Below are positions 1 through 9,626 of a DNA stretch of 37,309 nt, one piece after another. This stretch comes from Pedobacter sp. HMWF019 (GTDB taxonomy: Bacteria; Bacteroidota; Bacteroidia; Sphingobacteriales; Sphingobacteriaceae). The notes under the pieces are model-generated. The model worked only from the letters and a program-made list of their open reading frames with translations, was not told the origin of the DNA and made no database searches. Every line of letters begins with the position of its first letter. Position 1 is the stretch's first letter. The translations under genes and the position numbers were made by a program. The stretch is taken from NCBI RefSeq assembly GCF_003061025.1, contig NZ_QAIL01000256.1:1-37309 (forward strand). The letters are read 5' to 3'.

Positions 1-1909
1 ATATAATCCTTCCGTTCAATGGATCTATAGTAATATACCCACTGCTGGTATTGGAACCGAAACTCGCCAGACTCGCATTAGAATTAACCGTACTGGAAGT
101 TATGGGCGTGTTAATATCATTTGAATTCGGTGTATTACCCACCGTGAAGGGTTTGTTTTCCACCTCAAAATCGAAAACACCATCCGGTCTTTTTTCACCC
201 TGCATATTTAAACGGTCTAAGCGGGTCACCTGTATCCATTGCTTGTTCTTCAATGGTGTTTTTGTCTCATTATCTATCTTTTCCCCTTCCAGGATCAAGG
301 GGCTCTCCACACCATTCGTTTCATCAATCCTGTAGATATCCAGTTTAAAGTTCTGCTGGCTGATCTGATACCCACCAATAGAATAAATGTTTTTCATCAT
401 CAGGTTCCACGTTGGCAGGCTGGTCTTGGTGGTTTCGTTTTTTAGCAATTTTGCAAACAGCAATTTTGGTGTCGTCGGATCAAAGGGCACATCAGTCGAA
501 AACTCACCCACCTGGTATTCCACGCCAGAATAGGTATACCGATAAACCACCGCCAATACCTCATCTGAATTTAAAGCGGTATTTAAGGAAATATAACCCA
601 GCTGGGGGTTCAATTTGTATTCCCTGTCCGATAATTTCCGGGCATAGGTCAGCTTTGCATAGTTATCTGTAGCACCAGTAGTCTGAAAGAATGGAATAAT
701 GGCATTTGAATTCGTAAACCTGGCATCCGCAGGAATCTGTAGAAGTAAATTATTGGATTGTCTCGGAAACTGGGTAGAGGTAAAGCCAGAGGGCAATGCA
801 GATCCGCCGCCTACAAGTGTTCTATTATTTGGTTTATTTTCTCCTAAATCCAGAAAGGCCAAAATATCTCTGGAATCCTGGGTTGCCCCAGTCTTATTCG
901 TTACCCAGACTTCTATCTTTGTAATGTTGACCCCTGAGGTAACAAAAGGTGCACTGGCCAGGGCCTTATTGTAATTATCCCTGAAGTATTGAGCCAGGAA
1001 ATAGTGTTTATTGGCCTCATAGTTATCTCCCGTTATCCGGTACTCATTTTGTTGGGCACCATTGTTAATATTAATCTGCCGGGTTTGCGATTTCTGCTGA
1101 GAAAAAACCGACGTTACATTCAGTTTCCCAAACTGCAGCTGAGTTTTGATACCAAAGAGAGATTGTGTACCATGAATAAGCGTACTGCTTAAAGGCAGGC
1201 TAACATTACCCGCTTCAATCTTTTTAATAATGTCATCCTCCCCCCCGGTATAATCAAGTTTCACCTGGTTCTCAAAGTCGAACTGTGCCTCAGTATTATA
1301 GTTCATATTGATCTTCAGCTTGGAACCGATATTACCGATCACATCCATTTGAATTCGCTGATTAAAATCAAAATTACTTTGAACCCTCTGACGTTCGTTA
1401 AATAAGGGGTTCTCATTTTTATTAATTCTTCCCAGAAGTGTCAGCTCAGCCTCTCCACGCGGTTGAATATCAATATTTGTTCCCCCAAAAATTCTTTCAA
1501 AAGACCTGCTGTTCACCGTTAAGCTTGGAATGATACCCGTTTGTCTCACCCCCTCTACCTCCGTATTGGAAAACTGCCTCCAGTTTTCTCTTTTGATCTC
1601 ACTATTGATCAAACGCTGATATTCTTCAATAGTAAGGTACTGGGGAGGTCCGAGAAAGCGACCACCAACTCTATCCCTGATGATGTAACGTTTATTGACC
1701 GCATCAAATTCTACCTCCCGGGTCACATTGGTTGGCAGCGGGTCAAAGGGACTGTAGCCTTGTCTTAAACCAAGGCGTTGTTTCTCTTTTAAGCTGAAGT
1801 CATTCCTGGTCGTATCTGATCTGGATCTTGCCGGCTTAACTTGAGAAAAAGTTTGTTGTCCCCAAAAGGTAACAACCAAAGAGATCATTAAGATAGATAG
1901 TTTTCTCAA
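1..1909 (-). CDS. sprA: SprA, type IX secretion / gliding outer-membrane translocon protein, N-terminal part (runs off the window)
   Basis: This is an open minus-strand frame of 636 complete codons with no stop before the left edge, so it is the amino-terminal quarter or so of a protein that is usually about 2,400 residues. A signal peptide is visible (RKLSILMISLVVTFWG, then TFSQ). It is followed by SprA-type sequence such as LGLRQGYSPFDPLP, NFDFNQRIQMDVIGNIGSK and NMNYNTEAQFDFENQ. In the family, SprA is the very large outer-membrane channel of the type IX secretion system. An in-frame TAA lies at 1916-1918, so the start must be TTG at 1907-1909 or ATG at 1886-1888. TTG is preferred because it keeps the Arg-Lys n-region of the signal peptide. 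The gene begins 13 bases after the ruvA stop, a ruvA-sprA order familiar in Bacteroidota. Recognition is by motif and context. Confidence 0.9.
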   Translation of the reverse strand, partial: MRKLSILMISLVVTFWGQQTFSQVKPARSRSDTTRNDFSLKEKQRLGLRQGYSPFDPLPTNVTREVEFDAVNKRYIIRDRVGGRFLGPPQYLTIEEYQRLINSEIKRENWRQFSNTEVEGVRQTGIIPSLTVNSRSFERIFGGTNIDIQPRGEAELTLLGRINKNENPLFNERQRVQSNFDFNQRIQMDVIGNIGSKLKINMNYNTEAQFDFENQVKLDYTGGEDDIIKKIEAGNVSLPLSSTLIHGTQSLFGIKTQLQFGKLNVTSVFSQQKSQTRQININNGAQQNEYRITGDNYEANKHYFLAQYFRDNYNKALASAPFVTSGVNITKIEVWVTNKTGATQDSRDILAFLDLGENKPNNRTLVGGGSALPSGFTSTQFPRQSNNLLLQIPADARFTNSNAIIPFFQTTGATDNYAKLTYARKLSDREYKLNPQLGYISLNTALNSDEVLAVVYRYTYSGVEYQVGEFSTDVPFDPTTPKLLFAKLLKNETTKTSLPTWNLMMKNIYSIGGYQISQQNFKLDIYRIDETNGVESPLILEGEKIDNETKTPLKNKQWIQVTRLDRLNMQGEKRPDGVFDFEVENKPFTVGNTPNSNDINTPITSSTVNSNASLASFGSNTSSGYITIDPLNGRII

Positions 1910-1922
1910 GAGCGATTAGGGT

Positions 1923-2507
1923 TTAGAGGTTCTTCAAAGCTATTTTTATCATTTCTTCAACCGTCAGTTCCGAACCACCACTCTTAATTGCATTATCGAT
2001 TGCCTTTTCCGCTGGAGGTTTGGAAAAGCCAAGCATCATAAGTGCAGAGAGTGCCTCTTCTTTGACGGTATGGTTTAACGGCGCAGCAATCAAAGATCCT
2101 GTACCTTCTTTTTTTAATTTATCCTGTAACTCGAGTACCAGGCGCTGTGCCGACTTAACTCCAATACCTTTAATCCGTTGTATCAAAGGTAGGTCGCCGT
2201 TAACAATAGCAGTCTGGATTTCATTGGGTGTTATGGAAGAAAGCATCATTCTTCCTGTATTCGGCCCAATCCCCGAAACGGAGATCAGGTGCAGAAAAAG
2301 TCTGCGCTCCCCTTCATCAGCAAAGCCATAAAGGGTATGCGCATCTTCCTTTATATGCAGCCAGGTATATATTTTGCATCGCTCCACATTTCCCAGGCCG
2401 CTGTAGGTGTTCAGAGAGATATTGATGTGATATCCTATCCTCCCCGCCTCTACAACAATGTAAGTAGGACATTTAAAGGTTAGTCTTCCATCAATATACT
2501 CAAACAT
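1923..2507 (-). CDS. ruvA: Holliday junction branch migration protein RuvA
   Basis: 194 residues, normal length for RuvA. The N-terminal OB-fold begins MFEYIDGRLT. Two helix-hairpin-helix signatures follow: VSGIGPNTG at about residues 77-85 and KGIGVKSA at about 113-120. A short C-terminal domain (about 148-194) is of the kind that contacts RuvB. RuvA tetramers bind the four-way junction and load the RuvB motor during recombinational repair. The gene starts 5 bases after the maeB stop and ends 13 bases before sprA, so the three are probably co-transcribed from the promoter in front of maeB. Nothing is missing. Confidence 0.96.
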   Translation of the reverse strand: MFEYIDGRLTFKCPTYIVVEAGRIGYHINISLNTYSGLGNVERCKIYTWLHIKEDAHTLYGFADEGERRLFLHLISVSGIGPNTGRMMLSSITPNEIQTAIVNGDLPLIQRIKGIGVKSAQRLVLELQDKLKKEGTGSLIAAPLNHTVKEEALSALMMLGFSKPPAEKAIDNAIKSGGSELTVEEMIKIALKNL

Positions 2508-2512
2508 ATTTT

Positions 2513-4828
2513 TTAAACTTTAGTCTTACGTCTCAATAAACCAGTTTTCTTTTCACTGGCCTCACTTTCTTTTCCCTGTACATCCAATACTGCAATGGTC
2601 ACCATATTTACGATCTCTCTTACAGAACTTCCCAACTGCACAATATGTACAGGTTTCTTCAAGCCTAGCAAAATTGGTCCAACAGCCTCTGCTCCGCCAA
2701 GTTCCTGTAATAATTTATAGGCAATATTTCCAGATTCCAAATTTGGAAAAACAAGTGTATTTGCCGGCGCATCTGCTAATCTACTAAAAGGAAAATTATC
2801 TTTAAGTAAAGAATTATTTATGGCAAAATTCCCCTGCATTTCCCCGTCTACCAAAATCTCAGGATGCTTCTCGTGTAATATCTTCACGGCTTTTCTAACC
2901 TTCTCCGGAACAATTCCTTCATTAGACCCAAAGTTTGAATAAGACAACAGCGCCACCCTTGGCTGGATATTGAATTTATTGACTGCGCGTTCCAGTAAAA
3001 TGGTCAGATCCACTAATTCTTCAGCTGTTGGATCCACGTTTACAGTGGTATCACCAAAAAACACAGGCCCTTTAGTCGTCATCATCATATACATCCCTGC
3101 AACACGGTTTACACCTGCTTCTGTACCGATAATCTGCAAAGCAGGTTTTATGGTAGAAACATAGTTTTTCGTTAATCCTGAGATCATTGCATCTGCTTCA
3201 CCAAACTCCACCATCGAGGCACCAAAGTAATTCCTGTCACGCATCAGTTTTGTGGCCTCAAATAAAGTAACCCCTCTTCTTTGTCGCTTCTGATAAAGAG
3301 ACTCAGAATACTTCTGCATGCGCTCTGGCTCCTGAAATGGATCGATGATCTGTACCCCTTCAAGATCCAGGGCGTTCTCTTCAATAATTTGCTGGATGAT
3401 CTCTTTGTTCCCCAGTAATATCGGAATCGCAATGTTATCATCTTTAACAATCTGAGCAGCCTTAAGAATTTTATAGTTGTCTGCTTCAGCAAAAACTACG
3501 CGCTTAGGGTCAGATTTAGCTTTATTGGTAATGGCACGCATAATAGCGTCATCTTTACCCAAACGAAGCTTCAACTCTTCAGCATAAGCATCCCAGTCTG
3601 TAATCGCTTTACGCGCAACACCAGATTCCATTGCTGCCCTGGCAACTGCCATAGAAACATTGGTGATCAACCTTGGATCCATTGGCTTGGGAATAATATA
3701 TTCCTTTCCAAATTTGATGTTCTTTTCGTTGTAAGCCATATTCACGGCTTCAGGAACGGATTTTTTAGCCAGTTCAGCAATTGCTTTTACTGCCGCTATT
3801 TTCATGGGCTCATTGATGCTCGTTGACCTTACATCAAGTGCTCCCCTGAATATATATGGGAAACCTAAAACATTGTTTACCTGGTTCGGATAATCCGAAC
3901 GGCCTGTGGCCATGATCAGATCCTTACGGGAACTGATGGCCAGATCATAGGCGATTTCAGGGTTAGGGTTGGCCATTGCAAAAACAATTGGGTTTTTGGC
4001 CATTGATTTCAGCATGTCTGCAGTCACGCAGTCGGCAGAAGACAAACCAATAAAGACATCAGAATCTTTCATCGCTTCTTCCAGCGTATTGACCGTTCTG
4101 CTCGTTGCAAACTCCGCCTTGATCGGATCTAGATTTTCACGAATATCTCTGATCACACCAGTTCTGTCGCACATCACAATGTTCTCCTTTTTAGCGCCCA
4201 AAGAAACATATAACCTCGAGCAGGAAATTGCAGCGGCACCAGCACCGTTTACCACAATCTTAACTTTATCTATCTTTTTTTTCTGTAGTTCACAAGCATT
4301 TATTAAAGCAGCAGCAGAGATGATCGCTGTACCATGCTGATCATCGTGCATTACAGGAATTTTCATTTCTTCCTTTAACCTGCGCTCTATTTCGAAACAT
4401 TCCGGAGCTTTAATGTCCTCCAGGTTCACTCCACCAAAAGTAGGCTCCAGCGCTTTAACGATCTTCACAAAATCATCAACATTCTTCGTATCCAGTTCCA
4501 GATCAAATACATCAATATCCGCGAAAATCTTAAATAAGAGACCTTTACCTTCCATCACAGGTTTTCCTGCTTCCGGACCGATATCTCCAAGACCAAGTAC
4601 CGCAGTACCGTTACTGATCACGGCTACAAGATTACCTTTAGCTGTATATTTATAGACATCCTCTGTGTTCTCAGCGATTTTTAAACAAGGTTCAGCTACA
4701 CCCGGTGAATAAGCCAGCGTTAAGTCTCTTTGAGAATTCGTTGGTTTGGTAGGTATAACCTGTATTTTACCAGGCCTCCCTTGCGAGTGGTAATCTAAAG
4801 CGTCTTGTTTTCTATTCGTCTTACTCAT
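2513..4828 (-). CDS. maeB: NADP-dependent malic enzyme with C-terminal phosphotransacetylase-like domain
   Basis: 771 residues, the usual length of the two-domain MaeB type. Residues 1 to about 430 form the malic enzyme: YSPGVAEPC near the N-terminus, [18 protein letters not shown], the HDDQHGTA segment, a Rossmann-type [12 protein letters not shown] nucleotide site and FAMANPNPE. From about residue 435 ([10 protein letters not shown]) onward the sequence is phosphate acetyl/butyryltransferase-like, with [10 protein letters not shown] and [12 protein letters not shown]. It decarboxylates malate to pyruvate and yields NADPH; in characterised relatives the C-terminal domain is regulatory (acetyl-CoA sensing) rather than a working transacetylase. 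The cofactor preference is inferred from the family. A TAACTTTG promoter element lies just upstream, and ruvA follows 5 bases downstream. Confidence 0.95.
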   Translation of the reverse strand: MSKTNRKQDALDYHSQGRPGKIQVIPTKPTNSQRDLTLAYSPGVAEPCLKIAENTEDVYKYTAKGNLVAVISNGTAVLGLGDIGPEAGKPVMEGKGLLFKIFADIDVFDLELDTKNVDDFVKIVKALEPTFGGVNLEDIKAPECFEIERRLKEEMKIPVMHDDQHGTAIISAAALINACELQKKKIDKVKIVVNGAGAAAISCSRLYVSLGAKKENIVMCDRTGVIRDIRENLDPIKAEFATSRTVNTLEEAMKDSDVFIGLSSADCVTADMLKSMAKNPIVFAMANPNPEIAYDLAISSRKDLIMATGRSDYPNQVNNVLGFPYIFRGALDVRSTSINEPMKIAAVKAIAELAKKSVPEAVNMAYNEKNIKFGKEYIIPKPMDPRLITNVSMAVARAAMESGVARKAITDWDAYAEELKLRLGKDDAIMRAITNKAKSDPKRVVFAEADNYKILKAAQIVKDDNIAIPILLGNKEIIQQIIEENALDLEGVQIIDPFQEPERMQKYSESLYQKRQRRGVTLFEATKLMRDRNYFGASMVEFGEADAMISGLTKNYVSTIKPALQIIGTEAGVNRVAGMYMMMTTKGPVFFGDTTVNVDPTAEELVDLTILLERAVNKFNIQPRVALLSYSNFGSNEGIVPEKVRKAVKILHEKHPEILVDGEMQGNFAINNSLLKDNFPFSRLADAPANTLVFPNLESGNIAYKLLQELGGAEAVGPILLGLKKPVHIVQLGSSVREIVNMVTIAVLDVQGKESEASEKKTGLLRRKTKV

Positions 4829-4850
4829 AAAATTTTGCGTTGTAAAGCGC

Positions 4851-4858
4851 CAAAGTTA
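4851..4858 (-). promoter_or_regulatory. Bacteroidota -7 promoter element (TAACTTTG) for maeB-ruvA-sprA
   Basis: Read on the minus strand this is TAACTTTG, an exact match to the Bacteroidota sigma-factor -7 consensus TAnnTTTG. It lies 22 bases before the maeB ATG in an otherwise A/T-rich gap of about 64 bases. I see no clear TTTG -33 box at the usual spacing, so the call rests on the -7 match and position. Confidence 0.6.
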
Positions 4859-4892
4859 CAATTCTTTTAATGAGCCTAAAATAAAAAAGATC

Positions 4893-6161
4893 CTAAATCT
4901 TCCCCTCCCGCTGTGATCGTTCTTTATCTCCTTTATAGGACATGTATTGTCTGGAATGCTTTGAGGCCGAAACTGCATTGCCTGCACCTGAATTTTTAGA
5001 TACAATTAAACGCTGTCCAGGCATAATCTGAGATCCCCTGAGCTTATTCCAAACCTTAATATCCTGAACTTCAACATTATACCTATCTGCAATTGTCTGC
5101 AGATTCTGACCCCGGGTTACCCGGTGATATTCTACCGCTGCATGCTTTTTATGCAACCTTCGGTCGTCATTGGAAGCCAGCACCACCCGTGTATTTACTT
5201 CCGGCGGACGGTTATTTAACACTTCATAGATCATTGCAAAATCGCCACCCGTTACCCGCGGCATCACAATTCGCCTCGGAGACTCCTCTGTTCCGTTCAC
5301 AATTTTCTTCTTATAGGAAGGATTCAGGATGCAAAGATCTTCCTCTTCTATTTTAAGTGCTTGCGCCAGCAGAGGAAGAGAAACGAAATTATTTACCTGT
5401 ACAGTATCCGTCTTGACGGCCATTGATGGATTTAAGCGCTCTATCTGATGCGCTTTGGAATAGTTCATAATGTACATAGCCGCAATAAATGCAGGCACAT
5501 AATTCCGGGTCTCCAATGGAAGATAAGGTCTGATCTCCCAAAAATCATGGGAATTTGCCTTTGCAATCGCGCGTTGTACATTCCCTTTCCCACAATTGTA
5601 AGCAGCAATAGCCAGCAGCCAGTCTCCAAGTTCTGCATAAGCATCTCTAAAATAAGCTGCCGCAGCATTACTGGCTTGAACCGGATCCTTTCTCTCGTCC
5701 ACAAAATTATCCATGTTTAATCCATAACCTTTAGCTGTACTAAACATAAACTGCCATAAACCGGTAGCACCTACCCTGGATACCGCATGCGGGTTCATGG
5801 CAGATTCAATTATAGGTAAATATTTAATTTCTTCGGGAACATTATAAGCTCTGAGCGCCTGCTCAAAAATTGGAAAATAATAACTGGACAGTCCCAGCAT
5901 TTTACCAATCATATCCTTACGGCTGCTGTAAATATCAATATACTTCTGAACAAATTCATTGTATTTCAGTGGCACCATTTTCTGAATAGAATCCAGGCGT
6001 TGCTTGTAAACAAAATTGTAATTGTTAAATGTAGGGGTTTCTTCCACCAGAACCGGTACACTACTGGTATCTGAAGAAGCGGGATTGATCTGCTGTGCTT
6101 TTACACCGAAGTGAATAGAAACTACAATACAAAATGAGAGCAGGAGTACATTTTTTTTCAT
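4893..6161 (-). CDS. Membrane-bound-type lytic murein transglycosylase with SLT and LysM domains (MltD-like)
   Basis: 422 residues. A signal peptide (MKKNVLLLSF to about residue 23) indicates export. The SLT domain spans about 100-205: the catalytic-Glu motif IIESAMNP places the acid at Glu119, followed by GLWQFM (134-139) and AAYNCGKGNV (186-195), the three hallmark motifs of family 1 lytic transglycosylases. A C-terminal LysM peptidoglycan-binding repeat covers about 345-388 (YHRVTRGQNL to PGQRLIV), and a weaker LysM-like stretch lies at about 257-301. The enzyme cleaves MurNAc-GlcNAc bonds to form 1,6-anhydro ends. No lipobox is visible. It is separated from gatA by about 100 bases and from maeB by its promoter, so it is likely its own transcription unit. 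Similar to MltD/DniR, but the symbol is not certain. Confidence 0.9.
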   Translation of the reverse strand: MKKNVLLLSFCIVVSIHFGVKAQQINPASSDTSSVPVLVEETPTFNNYNFVYKQRLDSIQKMVPLKYNEFVQKYIDIYSSRKDMIGKMLGLSSYYFPIFEQALRAYNVPEEIKYLPIIESAMNPHAVSRVGATGLWQFMFSTAKGYGLNMDNFVDERKDPVQASNAAAAYFRDAYAELGDWLLAIAAYNCGKGNVQRAIAKANSHDFWEIRPYLPLETRNYVPAFIAAMYIMNYSKAHQIERLNPSMAVKTDTVQVNNFVSLPLLAQALKIEEEDLCILNPSYKKKIVNGTEESPRRIVMPRVTGGDFAMIYEVLNNRPPEVNTRVVLASNDDRRLHKKHAAVEYHRVTRGQNLQTIADRYNVEVQDIKVWNKLRGSQIMPGQRLIVSKNSGAGNAVSASKHSRQYMSYKGDKERSQREGKI

Positions 6162-6180
6162 AGGCTATTTTCTTAGGAAG

Positions 6181-6223
6181 CCACCATAAGCATTTCTATT
6201 TCTGCTCTGGTTCAGTATGGTGG
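6181..6223. repeat. Inverted repeat between gatA and the lytic transglycosylase gene
   Basis: CCACCATA (6181-6188) and TATGGTGG (6216-6223) are perfect 8-bp inverted arms with a 27-base spacer. They sit in the 102-base gap between the gatA stop and the start of the transglycosylase gene. There is no T-run beside either arm, so a classic terminator is not demonstrated. It could be a weak terminator or an operator; I cannot tell which. Confidence 0.35.
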
Positions 6224-6263
6224 TTTCACAGGTGGTTTAAACCCGGTTTATGTTTGGTATACA

Positions 6264-7706
6264 TTAATTATCAGCACGTTCAGAAGATGAAGTTAAGAAA
6301 TTCTCTGATAAGTTGAGCAAAACTTCTTCTTTGAAATGTTTGGTCATTAACTGTAGACTTAACGGCAATTCTTCCTGATTATTGCCCAGTGGTATAGCAA
6401 TTGCAGGAATTCCGGCCAAAGAGGCCAGAACAGTATAAATATCAGCCATATACATGACCAATGGATCTTCAATATTTTCTCCAATCTTAAATGGAGGAGT
6501 AGGTGCAACAGGGCTCAGGATTACATCATATTTATCCAGTAATTGTTCTGTTTTTTGCCTGATCAGCTGCCTTACTTTCTGGGCTTTCTGATAATATGCA
6601 TCATAATAACCAGCGCTCAGAACAAAGGTTCCGAGCAATATCCTTCTTTTCACCTCATCTCCAAAACCCTCTGCCCTGGATAGTTTATATAAGCTATTGA
6701 GGTCTTTGGCAGACGTGTTCCGATAACCATAATGTACCCCATCATATCTTGAAAGATTAGAAGATGCTTCTGCTGTAGTTAACACATAATAAGAGGGCAC
6801 TAAATAATCAAGCAGGTCAAATGACACATAATCAATCGTATGTCCCTGCAATTTAAGCGCCTCAATTGATTTCAATATCGCTTCCTTAATGCTTGGATCT
6901 AGGGCCTCACTCTCCAGGGTTTCTTTTAAAACAGCAACCCTGTATTTTCTATCACCTGTCATTAGAGCACTGTAGCTGGGAACCGGCAAGGTCGAAACCG
7001 TTGAATCCTGATCGTCTGCTCCCGCCAGTACTTCAAGCAAAACAGCTGCATCACCCACAGAAGAGGTGATCGTACCCACCTGATCAAACGAAGAGGCATA
7101 AGCGATAACACCATACCGGGAAATTCGTCCATAAGTAGGTTTTAAACCTATACAACCGCAAAATGCGGCCGGCTGTCTTACAGAGCCACCTGTATCAGTT
7201 CCAAGTGCAGACAAACACATATCGGCCTGTACTGCAACAGCAGAACCACCAGATGAGCCACCAGCAACACGTTGCGGGTCGCTTGCGTTTTTCACAGCAC
7301 CAAAATAAGAGGTTTCATTAGAGCCTCCCATAGCAAACTCATCACAGTTCAGACGACCAATAATAATAGCGTCTTCATCCAGCAAGCGCTGAACAACTGT
7401 TGAAGAGTAAGGAGAGACAAATCCGTCCAGCATCTTGGAAGAAGCCGTAACCTGATGTCCTTTATAACAAATATTATCCTTAATCCCAATAACCATTCCC
7501 GCAAGTTTCCCCGCAGTGCCATTGCCTATTTTTTCCTGTATTTCCGAGGCTTGATTTCTTGCTGAATCAAAAAAGACCTCATTAAATGCGTTCAAATCTT
7601 TGAATTGCTCTATTTGAGCAAAATAATAATCCAGCAATTCAGTCAGGTTGACTTTTTTTTGGTCAATAAGGATTCTTATCTCTTGTAAAGAGTTATACTT
7701 CTTCAA
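6264..7706 (-). CDS. gatA: Glutamyl-tRNA(Gln) amidotransferase subunit A
   Basis: 480 residues, normal for GatA. The amidase-signature catalytic triad is complete: Lys76 (GIKDNIC), cis-Ser151 (AGGSSGGSA) and nucleophile Ser175 (DTGGSVRQPA). The subunit liberates ammonia from glutamine, and the GatCAB complex uses it to turn misacylated Glu-tRNA(Gln) into Gln-tRNA(Gln). No gatB or gatC is adjacent in this window. The start is TTG at 7704-7706, giving MKKYNSLQEI, which matches the usual family N-terminus. Reading upstream in frame there is no ATG or GTG before a stop at 7728-7730, so the non-ATG start is forced. It lies about 37 bases after the stop of the preceding tatA gene and is probably in the same transcript. 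Confidence 0.95.
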   Translation of the reverse strand: MKKYNSLQEIRILIDQKKVNLTELLDYYFAQIEQFKDLNAFNEVFFDSARNQASEIQEKIGNGTAGKLAGMVIGIKDNICYKGHQVTASSKMLDGFVSPYSSTVVQRLLDEDAIIIGRLNCDEFAMGGSNETSYFGAVKNASDPQRVAGGSSGGSAVAVQADMCLSALGTDTGGSVRQPAAFCGCIGLKPTYGRISRYGVIAYASSFDQVGTITSSVGDAAVLLEVLAGADDQDSTVSTLPVPSYSALMTGDRKYRVAVLKETLESEALDPSIKEAILKSIEALKLQGHTIDYVSFDLLDYLVPSYYVLTTAEASSNLSRYDGVHYGYRNTSAKDLNSLYKLSRAEGFGDEVKRRILLGTFVLSAGYYDAYYQKAQKVRQLIRQKTEQLLDKYDVILSPVAPTPPFKIGENIEDPLVMYMADIYTVLASLAGIPAIAIPLGNNQEELPLSLQLMTKHFKEEVLLNLSENFLTSSSERADN

Positions 7707-7743
7707 AACTACAGAATAGATTAAGGGTTAAGCTACAGGAAAA

Positions 7744-7950
7744 TTACAAAGGTTTATTGGTGTTTGAACGGTCACGGTCATAGCGATCGTCATCTGCTCC
7801 ATCTTTACCTTCTTTAAATTCCTTAACACCTCTTCCTAATCCACGCATCAACTCAGGGATTTTCTTACCACCAAAAAGCAGTAATACTACGACAAGAATA
7901 ATTGCGATTTCCGGAGCGCCTAATGCGGCTAATACCGTTGTGTTTAACAT
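7744..7950 (-). CDS. tatA: Sec-independent (Tat) translocase subunit TatA/E type, short paralogue
   Basis: 68 residues: one N-terminal transmembrane helix ([19 protein letters not shown], about 12-30), the hinge motif [16 protein letters not shown], an amphipathic helix, then a charged Asp/Arg/Lys tail. TatA oligomers form the variable-size pore that moves folded, twin-arginine-tagged proteins across the inner membrane. It begins 10 bases after the stop of a second, longer TatA-like gene and is probably co-transcribed with it. A plausible Tat substrate in this window is the metallophosphatase-like protein at 36345-37301. No tatC is present here. Confidence 0.9.
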   Translation of the reverse strand: MLNTTVLAALGAPEIAIILVVVLLLFGGKKIPELMRGLGRGVKEFKEGKDGADDDRYDRDRSNTNKPL

Positions 7951-7960
7951 GATTATTTAA

Positions 7961-8293
7961 TTAAATTTTATTACTTGGTTCACTACTTTCCAAATGACTG
8001 GCACCAGTTACATTTTCAATTGGTGTTTCTCTAGGCAAATCATTTTTCACTTCAGTGTCTGTTTTAGGAGTCTCTCTTCTAAGATCCTCATCTATATCTA
8101 CGGCATTAATGTTGCGATGGATTTCTCTTTTTACACCTTCCGACGCATCTTTAAAATCCCGGATCCCTTTCCCTAACCCACGTGCCAGTTCAGGCAATTT
8201 TTTACCTCCGAATAACAAAAGTACGACAGCAAGGATCAGCATTACCTCTCCCCCGCCCATATTTAAGAATTCCAATAATGTTCCTGTGTACAT
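7961..8293 (-). CDS. tatA: Sec-independent (Tat) translocase subunit TatA-like, long paralogue
   Basis: 110 residues: a transmembrane helix at about 13-30 ([20 protein letters not shown]), then [19 protein letters not shown] as the hinge and amphipathic helix. The hydrophilic tail of about 55 residues is rich in Glu, Thr and Asp. The hinge is almost identical to that of the downstream 68-residue copy, so the pair looks like a tandem duplication with different tails. The longer tail could suggest a TatB-like role, but the hinge and N-terminus are of TatA/E type (no FDIGxxEL). A TATATTTG promoter element lies 28 bases upstream. Which paralogue is the main pore former cannot be told from sequence. 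Confidence 0.85.
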   Translation of the reverse strand: MYTGTLLEFLNMGGGEVMLILAVVLLLFGGKKLPELARGLGKGIRDFKDASEGVKREIHRNINAVDIDEDLRRETPKTDTEVKNDLPRETPIENVTGASHLESSEPSNKI

Positions 8294-8321
8294 TTTAAGC
8301 TGTATTTAATGTTTTATAAAA

Positions 8322-8329
8322 CAAATATA
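8322..8329 (-). promoter_or_regulatory. Bacteroidota -7 promoter element (TATATTTG) for the tatA pair
   Basis: On the minus strand this reads TATATTTG, an exact TAnnTTTG match 28 bases before the ATG of the longer tatA gene. A TTTTTG sequence lies about 15 bases further upstream, shorter than the usual spacing for a -33 box. The 58-base gap separates the tat/gatA group from the envelope genes upstream. Confidence 0.5.
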
Positions 8330-8351
8330 TGCATTTTTAATCTCCAAAAAT

Positions 8352-9608
8352 TTATTTAGCAATCCATGCTTCAGGATTTTGCGCAACAGTGCCTCTCCAG
8401 ATCTGAAACTGCAGTTCAGGAATTTCTTCAGAAGCAGCCACAACCCCAATAGCCTGCTTAGTCGCTACATTATCACCCGCAGCTACACTTACAGAACGCA
8501 AATTCTGATAGACTGTAAAATATTCGCCATGTTTGATCAACACAAAATATTTACCCAGAGAACTCATTACTCTTAAAACCTTTCCATTGAATACAGCTCT
8601 TACACTTGCACCCTCTGCCGTTTGAATCGTGATACCCGTATTATCATAGTTTGCCTGTCCTTCTTTGTGCCTGCCAAACCCTTCGGTAATAGAGCCTTGT
8701 GCAACCGGCCATGGAAGTGACCCCCTATTGCTCTCAAATTCAGCAGAAAGTTTTGCAGCCTCCGGAGTTGCCGTCAGGTATCCGCCACTCGTTTTTGCCT
8801 TCGAAGCTACGGGAACCGGCTTATTCTCTGCCTTGGCTTTAGCCGCAGCCAGGCGTTCTTCTTCTTCGGCTCTCTGTTTAGCCAGTGCAATTTCACGCTG
8901 AATAGCGTTCCTGATCTCCCTGTCTATAGCCTGCTGTTGTTTTTTACGCTTGGCGATATCCTGACTAAACTGTCGTTCCTGTTTACTAAACGTTTTGAGA
9001 ACGGCAGATTGTTCTGATTTATTCTTGCCCAGTTTTTGCTGCTCGCTTTGCTGCTCTTTTAGTAAATTACTCTTTTCTTTCAGATTTTTATCCAGCACAC
9101 CAATCTTATTCTTCAGGTTCTTTTCTGTTCCCTGAATATAGTCAGCCTGTTTTTTTCGATATTGACCAAACTGTTGCAGATACTTGATTCTCTTATAAGC
9201 CTGATTAAAATCCTTTGCCGCAAACACAAACATCATCTTATCATAAGCATTCTTGTTCCGCTGTGCAAAACGGATCATACCTGCATATTCCTTTCTTAAC
9301 AGGCCCAGTTGGTCCTGAAGAGAATGCACTGTATTGGTATTTTCATGAATCTGGTGGTCCAGATTCTTAATTTCCGAGTTAATAACGGTGATCTTGCTCT
9401 GCATCAAACTGATCTTGGCATTTAAAGCCCTGATTTCCCCAAGGGTGAGTTTCTTTGCGCTAGCTGCTTTATTCAGATTTTTCTGCAGCAATTCAATTTC
9501 CCGCTGTATCGCTTCCTTCTTCCTTTTAAGTTCTGCACTGTTCTGGGCAACAGCCTGCGAAGTAATGGATATCAATAAAAAGAAGAAAAATATTTTGTAT
9601 AGCTTCAT
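8352..9608 (-). CDS. envC: EnvC-like murein hydrolase activator (coiled coil plus degenerate LytM/M23 domain)
   Basis: 418 residues: signal peptide (MKLYKIFFFFLLISITSQAVAQ), a long Lys/Gln/Glu-rich coiled coil at about 25-260, a short linker, and a C-terminal LytM (peptidase M23) domain at about 296-418. The zinc site is broken. Where active M23 enzymes have His-x-Gly-Ile-Asp the sequence is NTGITI (Thr327 for the Asp), and the final His-x-His becomes Leu-Gln-Phe (Gln400). Only the middle His360 (KHGEYFTVYQ) is kept. This is the pattern of EnvC/NlpD-type activators, which open the active site of periplasmic amidases at division rather than cutting peptidoglycan themselves. It starts 18 bases after the DUF4292 gene and looks like the last gene of the dut-TPR-DUF4292-envC run. 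Confidence 0.87.
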   Translation of the reverse strand: MKLYKIFFFFLLISITSQAVAQNSAELKRKKEAIQREIELLQKNLNKAASAKKLTLGEIRALNAKISLMQSKITVINSEIKNLDHQIHENTNTVHSLQDQLGLLRKEYAGMIRFAQRNKNAYDKMMFVFAAKDFNQAYKRIKYLQQFGQYRKKQADYIQGTEKNLKNKIGVLDKNLKEKSNLLKEQQSEQQKLGKNKSEQSAVLKTFSKQERQFSQDIAKRKKQQQAIDREIRNAIQREIALAKQRAEEEERLAAAKAKAENKPVPVASKAKTSGGYLTATPEAAKLSAEFESNRGSLPWPVAQGSITEGFGRHKEGQANYDNTGITIQTAEGASVRAVFNGKVLRVMSSLGKYFVLIKHGEYFTVYQNLRSVSVAAGDNVATKQAIGVVAASEEIPELQFQIWRGTVAQNPEAWIAK

Positions 9609-9626
9609 TAACTCAAAAGTATAAAA

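Noticed and set aside
51-1768. Series of plus-strand open frames of 60-91 codons
   Set aside because: They are antisense to a continuous minus-strand frame that reads as SprA; none has a recognisable domain or start context.
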